In this document: positions 15,682 to 23,230 of the stretch, piece by piece
Position numbering within the stretch: position 1 is the first letter of the stretch
Layout: each line of letters starts with the position of its first letter
Source of the DNA: a virus
Reading direction: 5' to 3' (one strand)
Virus record (IMG/VR): IMGVR_UViG_3300042691_032500
Coordinates: 1-36,418 of that record
DNA length: 36,418 bases
Notes under the pieces: model-generated
The model's database searches: none
The model's input: only the letters and a program-made list of their open reading frames with translations
Told to the model about the DNA's origin: nothing
Program-made: the position numbers and the translations under genes

Positions 15682-16617
15682 ATGGCCAAGCTCACGCTCG
15701 AACTCTCTACCTCCAAGCTCATCGTCTCCGCCGGGTATCAGCAGGATCTGGCTGAGTTTCGCCAGAAATACGGTGAGGGGTCACGGCTGGAAATCGAAGT
15801 GCTGCGCGAGGGGCTGCCGATCACGCCCACCGAGCTGGAGGAATTCGTCTGGTGCATCAAGCCTGAGGGCCTCTTTGGATCTGCTCACATCCTTGGCGGC
15901 TGTGAGACATTCACCTGGGACTCAGATCTTGGCCGGTTCGTCGGCCTGGTCGATTACAACGTCGATGAGCTGAAGGAGCTGCTCTCATGGGACGAAGACC
16001 AGGAAGAGCCTGAGACCGTGCTGCTGTGGGCAGAGCTGTCCTGGCGTCCGTCTTCATCGGCAGGATGGCAGCGCACCCAGATCCTGGACTTCTACCTTGA
16101 AAACGTCCTGTTCAAGGGTGACGAAACTTTCCCCGCCTCCGGCACGCCGATCGAGGCGGGCGGGCCCTGGGCCTCCCCGCGTTTCGTGACCATCACGGCC
16201 GATGTCGTCAACGACAATGCTTCTGCCAACACCATCGCGGACATCACGGACCTGAAGTTTCCGGTGGAGTCCGGGCACCGTTACCACTTCCGGTTTGCCA
16301 TTCCCTACACCTCGGCGGTCACCACCACCGGCAGCCGCTTTTCCATCACCGGCCCGGCATCGCCCACAGAGCTGCGCTATCGCAGCTCATACCCGCTCAC
16401 CGTCAGCACGGAGACGGTCAATCATGGCATGACCAGCTACGATGAGCCTTCAGCCTCCAATGCCAGCACCCCCAGCGGCGGCGGTGTGGCCATCATTGAA
16501 GGGTTCATCAAGCCCAGCGCGGATGGCTATGTGCAGGCCCGCTTTGCGTCAGAAATCTCCGCCTCCGCCGTCACCGCGAAAGCGGGCGCCAGCGTCCAGT
16601 TCACCCGCCTCGACTGA
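15682..16617 (+). CDS. Putative baseplate/receptor-binding protein 1
   Basis: A 311-aa beta-rich protein. Residues 1-150 (ending ILDFYLENVLFKGDETFP) resemble the upper baseplate (BppU-type) domain: a strand, 'LPITPTELEEFVWCIKPEG', and an acidic middle. Residues 160-311 form a jelly-roll-like domain: VTITADVVNDNASANTIADITDLKFPVESGHRYHFRFAIPY, then GSRFSITGPA, and an ending VAIIEGFIKPSADGYVQARFASEIS...GASVQFTRL. The same C-terminal pattern recurs in the gene ending at 19364 and, more weakly, in the one ending at 17622, so these look like related host-binding tips. Family names are from memory of patterns. Confidence 0.6.
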   Translation: MAKLTLELSTSKLIVSAGYQQDLAEFRQKYGEGSRLEIEVLREGLPITPTELEEFVWCIKPEGLFGSAHILGGCETFTWDSDLGRFVGLVDYNVDELKELLSWDEDQEEPETVLLWAELSWRPSSSAGWQRTQILDFYLENVLFKGDETFPASGTPIEAGGPWASPRFVTITADVVNDNASANTIADITDLKFPVESGHRYHFRFAIPYTSAVTTTGSRFSITGPASPTELRYRSSYPLTVSTETVNHGMTSYDEPSASNASTPSGGGVAIIEGFIKPSADGYVQARFASEISASAVTAKAGASVQFTRLD

Positions 16618-16644
16618 TCGCCCACCCTCATCCCCCACCACCTC

Positions 16645-17622
16645 ATGCAGGCTCAAACCATCAGCATTCACACCGAGACGGGCCAAACCGATGCCAAGGC
16701 CCCGTTGATCGCTCTCACAGGCACGGATTTTGTGCTTCGCTGCACCTTTCTCACCGCCGGGCGCCCGGCCGCCATCGCCAGTCTTAGTGCCAACAGCCTG
16801 CGCCTTTCGGTGAAAGCTGAAGATGCCTTGAATGATGACAGTTCGCTAGTCAGCCTTGGCGCTTGGACCACCGAGGGCAGCGGTGCCACCACCCGTTATG
16901 TTTTCGAGACCGCTTTCGATTCGGCGGCCCTGCGCACGGCTCTGGGCAGCAAGCTAAACCGCCGCCTTTACGCTCAGATCGCCTGGGCTGTTGACGGTGA
17001 GGATTCGGAAAGGCGCAGTTTTCCGATCGAGATCACAGCCATCAACAGCATCACGGAAAGTGGCGATGCCGCCCCGGACACCGCCGACTCTGAAGCCTGG
17101 GCCTGGCTGAAAACTCGCCTGCCTGCTGGCAACCGCATCACTCGCAGCGTGAATGAGGGTGCGCAGACCATCACTTTTTCCGGCAAGGCGCCCACGCTCA
17201 GCCGCAAGACCACCAACACCAACTGTTTCTCAGCTGCCTACACGGATCTCTTCACCCTCGCTGTCGAGGCGAATAAGGTCTATCGGCTGGATGTCAGTCT
17301 CGGCTTCAATCTCGCGGCCGCCACCAAGATGACCGTGCGTGGTTATGGCCCGGCGGGCAGCACCATCAACGGTGTCTGGCGGCCCATCTCCACAGACGGC
17401 AGCTACCTGCTGACGCCTGTCGATTACATTTTCACGGACGCAGGATTCCTGGTGGATGCTCTGAGCGCTGGGTCTGCGGCAGACTATTGGCCGCAAATGC
17501 AAAGCTTCATCATCATCACGTCTTCCACCGCAGGGGATGTCGTCATTCAGGCAAAATCCACCGCCGTTGCCAGCGGCGTGAACAAGTCAGGATCCTGGGC
17601 GCAGCTGACGGAAATCGGCTGA
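16645..17622 (+). CDS. Putative baseplate/receptor-binding protein 2
   Basis: A 325-aa protein with the same two-part plan as its neighbours. The N-terminal domain (TISIHTETGQTDAKAPLIALTG ... LYAQIAWAVDGEDSERRSFPIEI) matches a BppU-like beta sandwich. A short helical linker (DTADSEAWAWLKTRL) follows, then a C-terminal beta domain (YTDLFTLAVEANKVYRLDVSLGF ... SFIIITSSTAGDVVIQAKS). Clear strands throughout. The ATG at 16645 follows the leader CCCTCATCCCC and lies 28 nt after the previous stop. Confidence 0.55.
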   Translation: MQAQTISIHTETGQTDAKAPLIALTGTDFVLRCTFLTAGRPAAIASLSANSLRLSVKAEDALNDDSSLVSLGAWTTEGSGATTRYVFETAFDSAALRTALGSKLNRRLYAQIAWAVDGEDSERRSFPIEITAINSITESGDAAPDTADSEAWAWLKTRLPAGNRITRSVNEGAQTITFSGKAPTLSRKTTNTNCFSAAYTDLFTLAVEANKVYRLDVSLGFNLAAATKMTVRGYGPAGSTINGVWRPISTDGSYLLTPVDYIFTDAGFLVDALSAGSAADYWPQMQSFIIITSSTAGDVVIQAKSTAVASGVNKSGSWAQLTEIG

Positions 17623-17654
17623 TGGCTGGCCTGGTTTGACACCACTCCACCTCC

Positions 17655-19364
17655 GTGGAGTCCACGATCTACATCAACACCACCCTTCGGGAGGCCCGTG
17701 CAGGCACGACCGGCGCCGGGCTGCCTGAAATCACCCTCACCCTCCTCGCGCAGTGGCTCTGTCACATCCGCTTCTTTGCCCCGGGTGAGGAGCCTGCCTT
17801 GCTCAGTTCTCCGGCCTTTGTCCTGTCGATCAAGGAGACCCCCACCGGCACGGCGCTGGTTCGCACGGAAAGCGTGGCTGAAAACGACGACGGAGACGGA
17901 TACGATTTCGAGTTTGAGTCCATCGACGGTGAAAGCCTGCGCGCGCTCTTGGGCGATGAGCCGATCCTTGACCTGGTGCTTGAGCTCGAATGGACCGTGG
18001 ACAGTGTCACGGAGCGCGTGCACATGCCCTGCACCGTCATCAATGCCTACAATCGCCCTGACGATGTCGCGCCAGATCCTGCGGAGGCGGAGACAGATGC
18101 CTGGCTGGCCGCCCGGGCAGTGCGTTTTGACAGTGCTCAGACGCTGACCACGGAGCAAAAAACCCAGGCCCGCAGCAATATCGGCGCCGCCGCCAGCACT
18201 CATACTCACAACATCGCGGATGTCAGTGGTTTGCAAAATGCGCTCGACGGCAAGTCTGCCAACGGTCACACGCACAACATCAGTGACGTCAGTGGCCTGC
18301 AGACCGCGCTCGACAACAAGGCTGCCAGCGGTCACACGCATTCCAATGCGAGCACCTCTGTTGCGGGATTCATGTCGCCGCAAGATAAGACCAAGCTCGA
18401 CGGGCTCGGTGAGGGTGTGACTGAAACCGTGCCCGCCGTAGCTCAGGTGAGCACGATCACGATCAACACCAGCTCGGCCAGCGATCTCGACGGCGATTAT
18501 ATTGACGTGCCTATCACCGGAGCCACCGTGCGAGCCTGGTTCGACATCGACAACTCCGGATCTGCTCCAGCCTCGCCATCTCCAGGCCGCCTGATCGAAG
18601 TCGATATTTCCAGCGCCGGCAACTCGGGCGACTTTTCTTTAGCGTTGGCTGCGGCTCTCGCTGCCGATCCAGATTTAAATGCCTCCAGCTCTGGTAACAC
18701 GACCACGGTTGACCAGCCCGCTGGTGCATTGTCCGCGCCGTCCACAACCGACAACAGCAACATCGCAATCGTCGTCACGACGCCAGGCACCGATGCGTAT
18801 CCGCGGTTTCTCCCCATCGAGGGCAGCCAGGTCACGGCGGTGAACGCTGCGCTGCTCGAAGGCACTCCAGCCGCTGGTTTTGCTTCATTCAGTCATACGC
18901 ACGATTATCTCACGGATCTTACGAACCGCCCGCAGTGCAAGAGACTTGCCAGCGATTTTGTCTCAACATCCACATCGCTTGCCAGCGTTAGCAGTCTGGC
19001 TGTCTCAGTGCAGAATGGCAAAACCTATCACTTTGATTTTCACGGCTTTTACAGCACCTCAAGCAGCATAGAAGATGCTGGTTTTGCCATGCTTGGTCCG
19101 ACGGCAACGAACATCGTTGTGCAGAGTGAAATCATCACCGCCAGCACTGGCACAACCTCATTTGCACGCGCCACGGCCTGGGACACGATTCATCAAACCA
19201 ACGCTGCCACTGCCAGGACCAATGTGCCTTTTCGCATTTCTGGAATGTTCACCGCTTCGGCGGATGGAACCCTTGTTCCACGTCTGAAAACAGAGCTCAG
19301 CTCAGCCGGTCAGAGCACCACCATTCTTTCCGGCGCGGCCCTTCATGTGATACCCGTTGACTGA
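17655..19364 (+). CDS. Tail fibre / receptor-binding protein 3 with HTH iron-type repeats
   Basis: A 569-aa fibre. Order: BppU-like N-terminal domain (1-150), two and a part copies of the 22-residue fibre repeat HTHNIADVSGLQNALDGKSANG-type (about 183-230), a beta domain containing VSTITINTSSASDLDGDYIDV and an FDIDNSG motif (about 265-390), another HTHDYLTDLTNRP turn, and a C-terminal head (VSVQNGKTYHFDFHGFYSTSS ... ISGMFTASADGTLVPRLKTELS) like that of the protein ending at 16617. HxH motifs in T4 gp37-type fibres bind iron along a trimer axis. Start is GTG at 17655, 19 nt after TTGACA. Confidence 0.75.
   Translation: MESTIYINTTLREARAGTTGAGLPEITLTLLAQWLCHIRFFAPGEEPALLSSPAFVLSIKETPTGTALVRTESVAENDDGDGYDFEFESIDGESLRALLGDEPILDLVLELEWTVDSVTERVHMPCTVINAYNRPDDVAPDPAEAETDAWLAARAVRFDSAQTLTTEQKTQARSNIGAAASTHTHNIADVSGLQNALDGKSANGHTHNISDVSGLQTALDNKAASGHTHSNASTSVAGFMSPQDKTKLDGLGEGVTETVPAVAQVSTITINTSSASDLDGDYIDVPITGATVRAWFDIDNSGSAPASPSPGRLIEVDISSAGNSGDFSLALAAALAADPDLNASSSGNTTTVDQPAGALSAPSTTDNSNIAIVVTTPGTDAYPRFLPIEGSQVTAVNAALLEGTPAAGFASFSHTHDYLTDLTNRPQCKRLASDFVSTSTSLASVSSLAVSVQNGKTYHFDFHGFYSTSSSIEDAGFAMLGPTATNIVVQSEIITASTGTTSFARATAWDTIHQTNAATARTNVPFRISGMFTASADGTLVPRLKTELSSAGQSTTILSGAALHVIPVD
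18201..18341 (+). repeat. 66-nt tandem repeats coding for HTH fibre motifs
   Basis: Two tandem units (18201-18266, 18267-18332) and the first codons of a third (HTH, 18333-18341). They encode HTHN-I-x-DVSGLQ-x-ALD-x-K-x-A-x-G. Such units vary in number between related fibres and change fibre length. Confidence 0.8.
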
Positions 19365-19368
19365 CACC

Positions 19369-19770
19369 ATGGAACTTTCCACTGCTGACATTGTGAGGCT
19401 CGTATGGCGTGACCGCCAGTTTGTCGTGGATGACGGCGCCTTCATCTTTGCTGATGGCCTTCCAGGGCCAACGCCAGAAGAGATCGAGGCCGCGAGGGCT
19501 CAGGCATTGACTGTATGGGAGCAAGAGCGCCAGTCAGCTTTGCAATGGGACAACGCCCAGGACTTCATGGCTGCGTTCACGATGCTGGAAAAGGCCGTCA
19601 TCGCCCTCAGCACAGATCCGACCATCGCCGCGCTACGCCTGGAGCTTTCCACCTGGTTTTCCGCCGTGCATCCGTCGGACGAGCGCGTGCAGACCGGGCT
19701 CAATCGGCTGGTTGATCTGTCCATCATCACCGTTGAACGCAAGGCTGAAATCATCAGCACCGCCCACTGA
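19369..19770 (+). CDS. Hypothetical protein after the tail fibre (possible fibre-associated or chaperone)
   Basis: A 133-aa, mostly helical protein: EEIEAARAQALTVWEQERQSALQWDNAQDFMAAFTMLEKAVIALS. The front has a strand-rich piece with FVVDDGAFIFADGLPGPTPEE. Tail-fibre assembly chaperones commonly sit directly downstream of the fibre, and this gene does, but its sequence does not match the usual chaperone domain by eye. ATG 19369 chosen over the in-frame TTG 19357, which lies within the fibre's 3' end. CTGACACC precedes it. Confidence 0.55.
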   Translation: MELSTADIVRLVWRDRQFVVDDGAFIFADGLPGPTPEEIEAARAQALTVWEQERQSALQWDNAQDFMAAFTMLEKAVIALSTDPTIAALRLELSTWFSAVHPSDERVQTGLNRLVDLSIITVERKAEIISTAH

Positions 19771-19789
19771 AACCCCTTCGACATTCCGC

Positions 19790-20098
19790 ATGAGCGATCG
19801 TCATGTTGCCCGTTTCACTCTTGGTCTCGGTATCCTTGGACTGCTTGGCACCATCGCCGTTCAGGTCTACACCACCGGCACGATCAAGGGCATGATCACC
19901 ACCAAGATCACCGAGCATGAGCGGCGTCTCGACACTCATGACACCGACCTGAGGCAGATCACCTCGACCACGGACAACCTGGGCAGGGACGTTGCCGAGA
20001 TCAAAGGCAAGCTCCACGGCATTTCCAGTCAGGTGGGCCGCGTGCCCAGCCGGGTGGCCGCTAAAATCACAGGACAGGAAGGCATCAGCCAGAATTGA
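19790..20098 (+). CDS. Membrane-anchored coiled-coil protein of the lysis cassette
   Basis: A 102-aa protein: one transmembrane segment (FTLGLGILGLLGTIAVQVYTTG, about 9-30) then a heptad-like coiled coil (KITEHERRLDTHDTDLRQITSTTDNLGRDVAEIKGKL). The plan matches XhlA/inner-spanin-type proteins next to holins and endolysins. Together with the lipoprotein that follows it could form a two-component spanin linking inner and outer membranes. The ATG at 19790 gives this clean topology. The frame is open further upstream, but that part overlaps the previous gene. Confidence 0.6.
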   Translation: MSDRHVARFTLGLGILGLLGTIAVQVYTTGTIKGMITTKITEHERRLDTHDTDLRQITSTTDNLGRDVAEIKGKLHGISSQVGRVPSRVAAKITGQEGISQN

Positions 20099-20113
20099 CA
20101 TGCGCTCATAAGC

Positions 20114-20347
20114 ATGAGCCAGCGCCGTCCTTTTTCTCTGATCGTTGCCCTTGTCGCCAGCCTCAGCCTTCCGAGCTGCGTGCAGCCCGGCAGCGCCACG
20201 GCCGGCAAGCTCGGCAAGCTGCAGGCCAGATACGAGGACACCACCGGCATCACCGCCATTCAAACTTTGGGCCTGCTTTCCAAGTGGTATGTCGACTATC
20301 AGGCCGCCCGCTCCCTCAACGCCCCGGACATGACCTCCGCCAAGTGA
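20114..20347 (+). CDS. Small lipoprotein, o-spanin-like
   Basis: A 77-aa protein with a basic start, a hydrophobic core and a lipobox LPSC (Cys22) as cleavage/lipidation site, leaving a 56-residue mature lipoprotein. In Gram-negative phages such lipoproteins next to a membrane coiled-coil protein act as outer-membrane spanins that fuse the membranes during lysis. Alternative: a superinfection-exclusion lipoprotein. ATG lies 19 nt after TTGACA, whose TGA is the previous gene's stop. Confidence 0.65.
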   Translation: MSQRRPFSLIVALVASLSLPSCVQPGSATAGKLGKLQARYEDTTGITAIQTLGLLSKWYVDYQAARSLNAPDMTSAK

Positions 20348-20384
20348 GGCCCCAGATCCCCGAACCCTCACCGCCCCGAACGCC

Positions 20385-20642
20385 ATGGAAATCCTGACTG
20401 ACCTCTCCTCCCTCGTGCCTGCCCAGCATCGCGGCACCATCGCCCTGATCACCGTGGGCATCATGGTCCTGGGCCGCGCCTTCCAGGCCGTGAAAGCCGG
20501 TGGCGGCCTGATCGGCATCTGGCAGGCCCTGCTTTACGGGACCAACACTCCGAAGGACAAGCAAGCTCCGCAGACCCTGCAACCGCAGATTCACGAGCCC
20601 CCTGGGAAACCTGGGGGCTTTGACATTTCCAGGCAGGCATGA
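20385..20642 (+). CDS. Holin-like small membrane protein
   Basis: An 85-aa protein with a transmembrane helix GTIALITVGIMVLGRAFQAV (about 17-36), a Gly-rich weakly hydrophobic segment (GGGLIGIWQALLYG) and a polar, Pro-rich tail. Size, position and overlap with the lysozyme start (ATGA) fit a holin that times lysis. The 3' end also holds a hairpin (20596-20621). No specific holin family is recognised. Confidence 0.6.
   Translation: MEILTDLSSLVPAQHRGTIALITVGIMVLGRAFQAVKAGGGLIGIWQALLYGTNTPKDKQAPQTLQPQIHEPPGKPGGFDISRQA
20596..20621 (+). terminator. Hairpin inside the holin-like gene before the endolysin
   Basis: A 7-bp stem (AGCCCCC at 20596-20602 with GGGGGCT at 20613-20619), one T-T mismatch, two inner G-C pairs and a GAAA tetraloop, followed by only three T. 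May act as a weak terminator or modulate lysozyme translation; it lies just before the TTGACA at 20620. Confidence 0.45.
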
Positions 20643-21109
20643 TCGTCTCTCCTCTGGGTTTGCAGCTCGTGAAGCATTTCGAAGGCCTTTTTCTGACTGC
20701 CTATCAATGCCCGGCTGGCATCTGGACGATCGGCTATGGTCACACCGGCCTGAAGCACAACGACGGCACCGTGAAAAAAGGCCGCAAGATCACAGCCGAC
20801 CAGGCGGAAATGCTCCTCGCCTTTGATCTCGAGACCAAATACGGCCCAGCCGTCCAGCGGCTGCTCAAGGTGCCCGTGGCCCAGCATGAGCTGGACGCCC
20901 TGGTGAGTTTTCATTTCAACACCGGATCCCTGGGCAAGTCCACGCTTCTGGCCAAACTCAACGCCGGAGACCGCCTAGGAGCCGCCGAACAGTTTCTCCG
21001 CTGGACTCGTGGCGGTGGCAAAATCCTGCCCGGTCTCGTCCGCCGCCGCCAGGCTGAGCGGCACCTGTTTTTGACCGGTGAACTGAAGACAGATTTCCCG
21101 TCCGCCTGA
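20639..21109 (+). CDS. Endolysin, GH24 lysozyme (muramidase)
   Basis: A 156-aa peptidoglycan-cleaving enzyme of the T4/P22 lysozyme type. The catalytic signature is plain: Glu15 in KHFEGLFLTAY, Cys24 at the position of T4 Asp20, and Thr30 in WTIGYGHT. Later family motifs ELDALVSFHFNTG (about 86-98) and LVRRRQAE (about 135-142) are present. Lacks a signal peptide, so it depends on the holin to cross the inner membrane. ATG lies 19 nt after TTGACA and overlaps the holin stop by 4 nt. Confidence 0.92.
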   Translation: MIVSPLGLQLVKHFEGLFLTAYQCPAGIWTIGYGHTGLKHNDGTVKKGRKITADQAEMLLAFDLETKYGPAVQRLLKVPVAQHELDALVSFHFNTGSLGKSTLLAKLNAGDRLGAAEQFLRWTRGGGKILPGLVRRRQAERHLFLTGELKTDFPSA

Positions 21110-21120
21110 AAGTGTAAAAA

Positions 21121-21320
21121 GAGGGTATCTAGAAACGCCCTCTGAAAACCCCTCGAAAGCTCAATCCTCAAAACCCTTCGAATCCCCTTAGCTCCACCAC
21201 CGCAAAAAGCGGTGTGGAATGTTGAAAATGAGGGAAGTATGAGGGAATCTAAGGTTGCTTAGAGGGTGGCTGAAATGGGCTGAAAATGGCTTTTCCTGGC
21301 CTTTTGGAGAGGGTAAAAGC
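21121..21320 (+). repeat. GAGGG-type repeats flanking attP (putative integrase arm sites)
   Basis: Short copies of (T/A)GAGGG(A/T) occur at 21121, 21229, 21240, 21261 and 21309 around the attachment core; the pair at 21229 and 21240 share TGAGGGAA. Tyrosine integrases with an N-terminal arm-binding domain use such repeats beside attP. Function is inferred. The same stretch contains an imperfect hairpin at about 21195-21217 (6-bp CACCGC/GCGGTG-type stem). Confidence 0.4.
21177..21199 (+). other. Attachment site core, 3' end of a tRNA-Ala-like gene (attP)
   Basis: The sequence reads TTCGAATCC, then CCTT, then AGCTCCACCA: a tRNA T-loop, T-stem 3' side, acceptor stem 3' side and CCA. AGCTCCACCA is the usual 3' end of bacterial tRNA-Ala. 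The bases before TTCGAAT do not pair as a T-stem, so it is only the tRNA end, as in phage attachment cores that restore the host tRNA on integration. It lies 87 nt upstream of the integrase gene, with phage genes on both sides. Confidence 0.75.
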
Positions 21321-22566
21321 GGGTATGAAATCCGCCAAATCTCGGACCGCTGCGCAGATCGTCAGCTTTGGCGGGGCGTCGGCGCGGGTCCGGCAGCGGT
21401 CGGATGGGCTCTGGGTGGTGCGCTGGCGTGAGGCGAAAAAGGGCAGGTCCACCACGGCGATCAGCAAAGAGCGGGCCATGGAGCTTGCCAAGACGCGGGT
21501 GCGTGAGCTGGCCGGCAAGTCGGGTGCGCGCATGGTTTCCGTCATCGAGGCGGAGGCGATTGCACGGCTGAAGGGCGTGATTGGAGCGCGATCACTCAGC
21601 GCGGCGGTGGACACGCTGGCGGACGGTGTGCAGCGGCTTGGTGACTGGGCGCAGGTGTCGCGGGCAATTGAGGCCTGGATCAAGGCGGGTCATGGCAAAA
21701 TCCAACGCACGGCGGTGGAGGCTGCTGTGGAGCGTTTCCTGGCGCTGCACGAGCAATCCGCTGGAATGTATCGCGGAGGCATGCGGAAGGAGCTGGAAGC
21801 CTATGCGGAGGCCTTCCCAGGGCTCTGTGTGAGCGACATCACCGAGGACATGCTGAGCGACTGGATCAACCGCCGCCTGCAGTCCGGTGATGAGCCGGGC
21901 CCGCGCTTCCGCAACAACCGGCTCGCGACCTGGAAGACGTTCCTCAATCAATGCCGCCGCTGGCACATGCTGCCTGCCGATGGCAAGCACCCGGGCGAGA
22001 CGATCAAGAAGCAGAAGGAACCTGACCGCGTGCCGGACATCTGGACGGTGGACCAGGCGCAGCGTGCCCTGGATCTGGTGCGTGAGCAGGATCCGCAGAT
22101 GCTGTCCTACCTGCTCCTGGGCTGCTGGATGGGCCTGCGGCCGTTTGAGATCCAGCGGCTGACCTGGGAAGCCTTCGACTGGACACGCGGCTACCTGAAC
22201 GTGGGCGCCCATGTGGCGCAAAAGACCATGCAGCAACGGTTCGTGCCCATCCCGGAAAACATCGCGCCCATGCTGCTGGAGCGCTCCAAAATCCGCACCT
22301 GGGGCGTGCAGCAGATCAGCAAGGCGCGGCACTGTGTGCGCATGCACGATGCCCGGAATCTGGCGCAGCTGCTGCGGCAGCATGGGGTCATCCAGGAATG
22401 GACACAGGACGTGATGCGCCACAGCTACATCAGCTATCGGTTGGCTCAGGGCCATGGGCGCGGTGAGGTGGCTGAGTGGTGCGGCAACTCAGAGACCGTC
22501 ATCCGCCAGCGTTACAGGCGGCCTCTGAGGCGAGAGGACGGGGATGCCTGGTTTGCTGTGAGGTGA
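21286..22566 (+). CDS. Tyrosine-family site-specific integrase
   Basis: A 426-aa recombinase. Catalytic residues visible in order: Arg285 in GCWMGLRPFEIQRLTW, Arg378-His379 in DVMRHSYISY, and the nucleophile Tyr410 in IRQRYRRP. The N-terminal 110 residues (QIVSFGGASARVRQRSDGLWVVRWREAKKGRS) look like an arm-type DNA-binding/AP2-like domain, and 130-240 contain the SAM-like core-binding domain. It would recombine the tRNA-derived core just upstream with the host tRNA gene. The first His of the usual HxxRH box is Asp here, a common variation. Confidence 0.92.
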   Translation: MAFPGLLERVKAGMKSAKSRTAAQIVSFGGASARVRQRSDGLWVVRWREAKKGRSTTAISKERAMELAKTRVRELAGKSGARMVSVIEAEAIARLKGVIGARSLSAAVDTLADGVQRLGDWAQVSRAIEAWIKAGHGKIQRTAVEAAVERFLALHEQSAGMYRGGMRKELEAYAEAFPGLCVSDITEDMLSDWINRRLQSGDEPGPRFRNNRLATWKTFLNQCRRWHMLPADGKHPGETIKKQKEPDRVPDIWTVDQAQRALDLVREQDPQMLSYLLLGCWMGLRPFEIQRLTWEAFDWTRGYLNVGAHVAQKTMQQRFVPIPENIAPMLLERSKIRTWGVQQISKARHCVRMHDARNLAQLLRQHGVIQEWTQDVMRHSYISYRLAQGHGRGEVAEWCGNSETVIRQRYRRPLRREDGDAWFAVR

Positions 22567-22597
22567 GGGACTCCCAGGTTGACAGAGGTGAAAAGGT

Positions 22598-22861
22598 ATG
22601 AAAATTAAGCTCGTGAGTCGAGCCCTCCGTCATCTCTCCAAGGGGATCTGCGCCCTGGTAGCTCCAGGAGCGCCGACGTTTGCGCCGTGGATCAGTGTGA
22701 ATCCCGTTGGTTATCATCGTGCCGCTGCAGGCATTTTGAGCTCAGTTTATGCCACCGCAAAGCATGAAGAGGAAAACCAATCCAGCCAAACACGCGGCGC
22801 TCTACCAGGCTCCGAATCCGTCGATGCCGCCGCCGATCGTTCAGAAGCTGATGGTCGCTGA
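22598..22861 (+). CDS. Doubtful small protein before the DUF2335-like gene
   Basis: An 87-codon frame starting ATG 22598, exactly 19 nt after TTGACA and also after AGGTG. The N-terminal half (MKIKLVSRALRHLSKGICALVAP) is plausible, but the C-terminal third overlaps the next gene in another frame and looks random (Gln/Ser/Asp-rich). Reported because of its leader motif. If real, it may regulate the downstream membrane gene. Confidence 0.3.
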   Translation: MKIKLVSRALRHLSKGICALVAPGAPTFAPWISVNPVGYHRAAAGILSSVYATAKHEEENQSSQTRGALPGSESVDAAADRSEADGR

Positions 22862-23228
22862 AATTGAGCGGCAGGTGCAGCTCAAAATACAACAGCTGAC
22901 GGTTGAGAGCACTTATTCCGGCCCGCTTCCGCCAGCGGATGAAACCGTGAAAATGGAGCAGGCTTTCCCTGGGTTCATCAACCGTTGGACGGCGATGGCG
23001 GAGAAGGAGCAGGAGGCCCGCCATGGCACCATCAACAGGCGTGACACATTCGAGTTTGTCTATCGCATGGCCGCTCTGCTGATGGGATTCCTGCTCTGCG
23101 GCAGTTTTCTGGCAGGTGGTTTTTATCTTTTGCTTCAGGGAAATGCCGGTGCTGGCTTCACAAGCATCAGCATGGGTCTGGCTCAGATCATTGGAGCCGT
23201 TTACATGAACCGCAAGAAGCCCAGCTAA
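22749..23228 (+). CDS. DUF2335-like inner-membrane protein
   Basis: A 159-aa protein. After a basic, Pro-rich start comes FPGFINRWTAMAEKEQEARHGTINR, matching the 'PG...r...mae.Eq.hR' core of DUF2335, then two transmembrane helices (FVYRMAALLMGFLLCGSFLAGGFYLLLQ; AGFTSISMGLAQIIGAVYM). DUF2335 proteins are uncharacterised and often lie on mobile elements. Placed between integrase and the regulatory pair, transcribed rightwards with the next gene 2 nt later, this is a likely moron expressed in lysogens. Role unknown; superinfection exclusion is one possibility. Confidence 0.65.
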   Translation: MPPQSMKRKTNPAKHAALYQAPNPSMPPPIVQKLMVAEIERQVQLKIQQLTVESTYSGPLPPADETVKMEQAFPGFINRWTAMAEKEQEARHGTINRRDTFEFVYRMAALLMGFLLCGSFLAGGFYLLLQGNAGAGFTSISMGLAQIIGAVYMNRKKPS

Positions 23229-23230
23229 AC

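Noticed and set aside
18201-18341. CRISPR-like repeats
   Set aside because: The repeats are in-frame coding units without unique spacers or nearby cas genes. No CRISPR array was seen elsewhere.
21177-21199. A complete tRNA gene
   Set aside because: Only the T-loop to CCA end is present; no T-stem 5' side, anticodon arm or D arm precedes it, so it is an attachment core.
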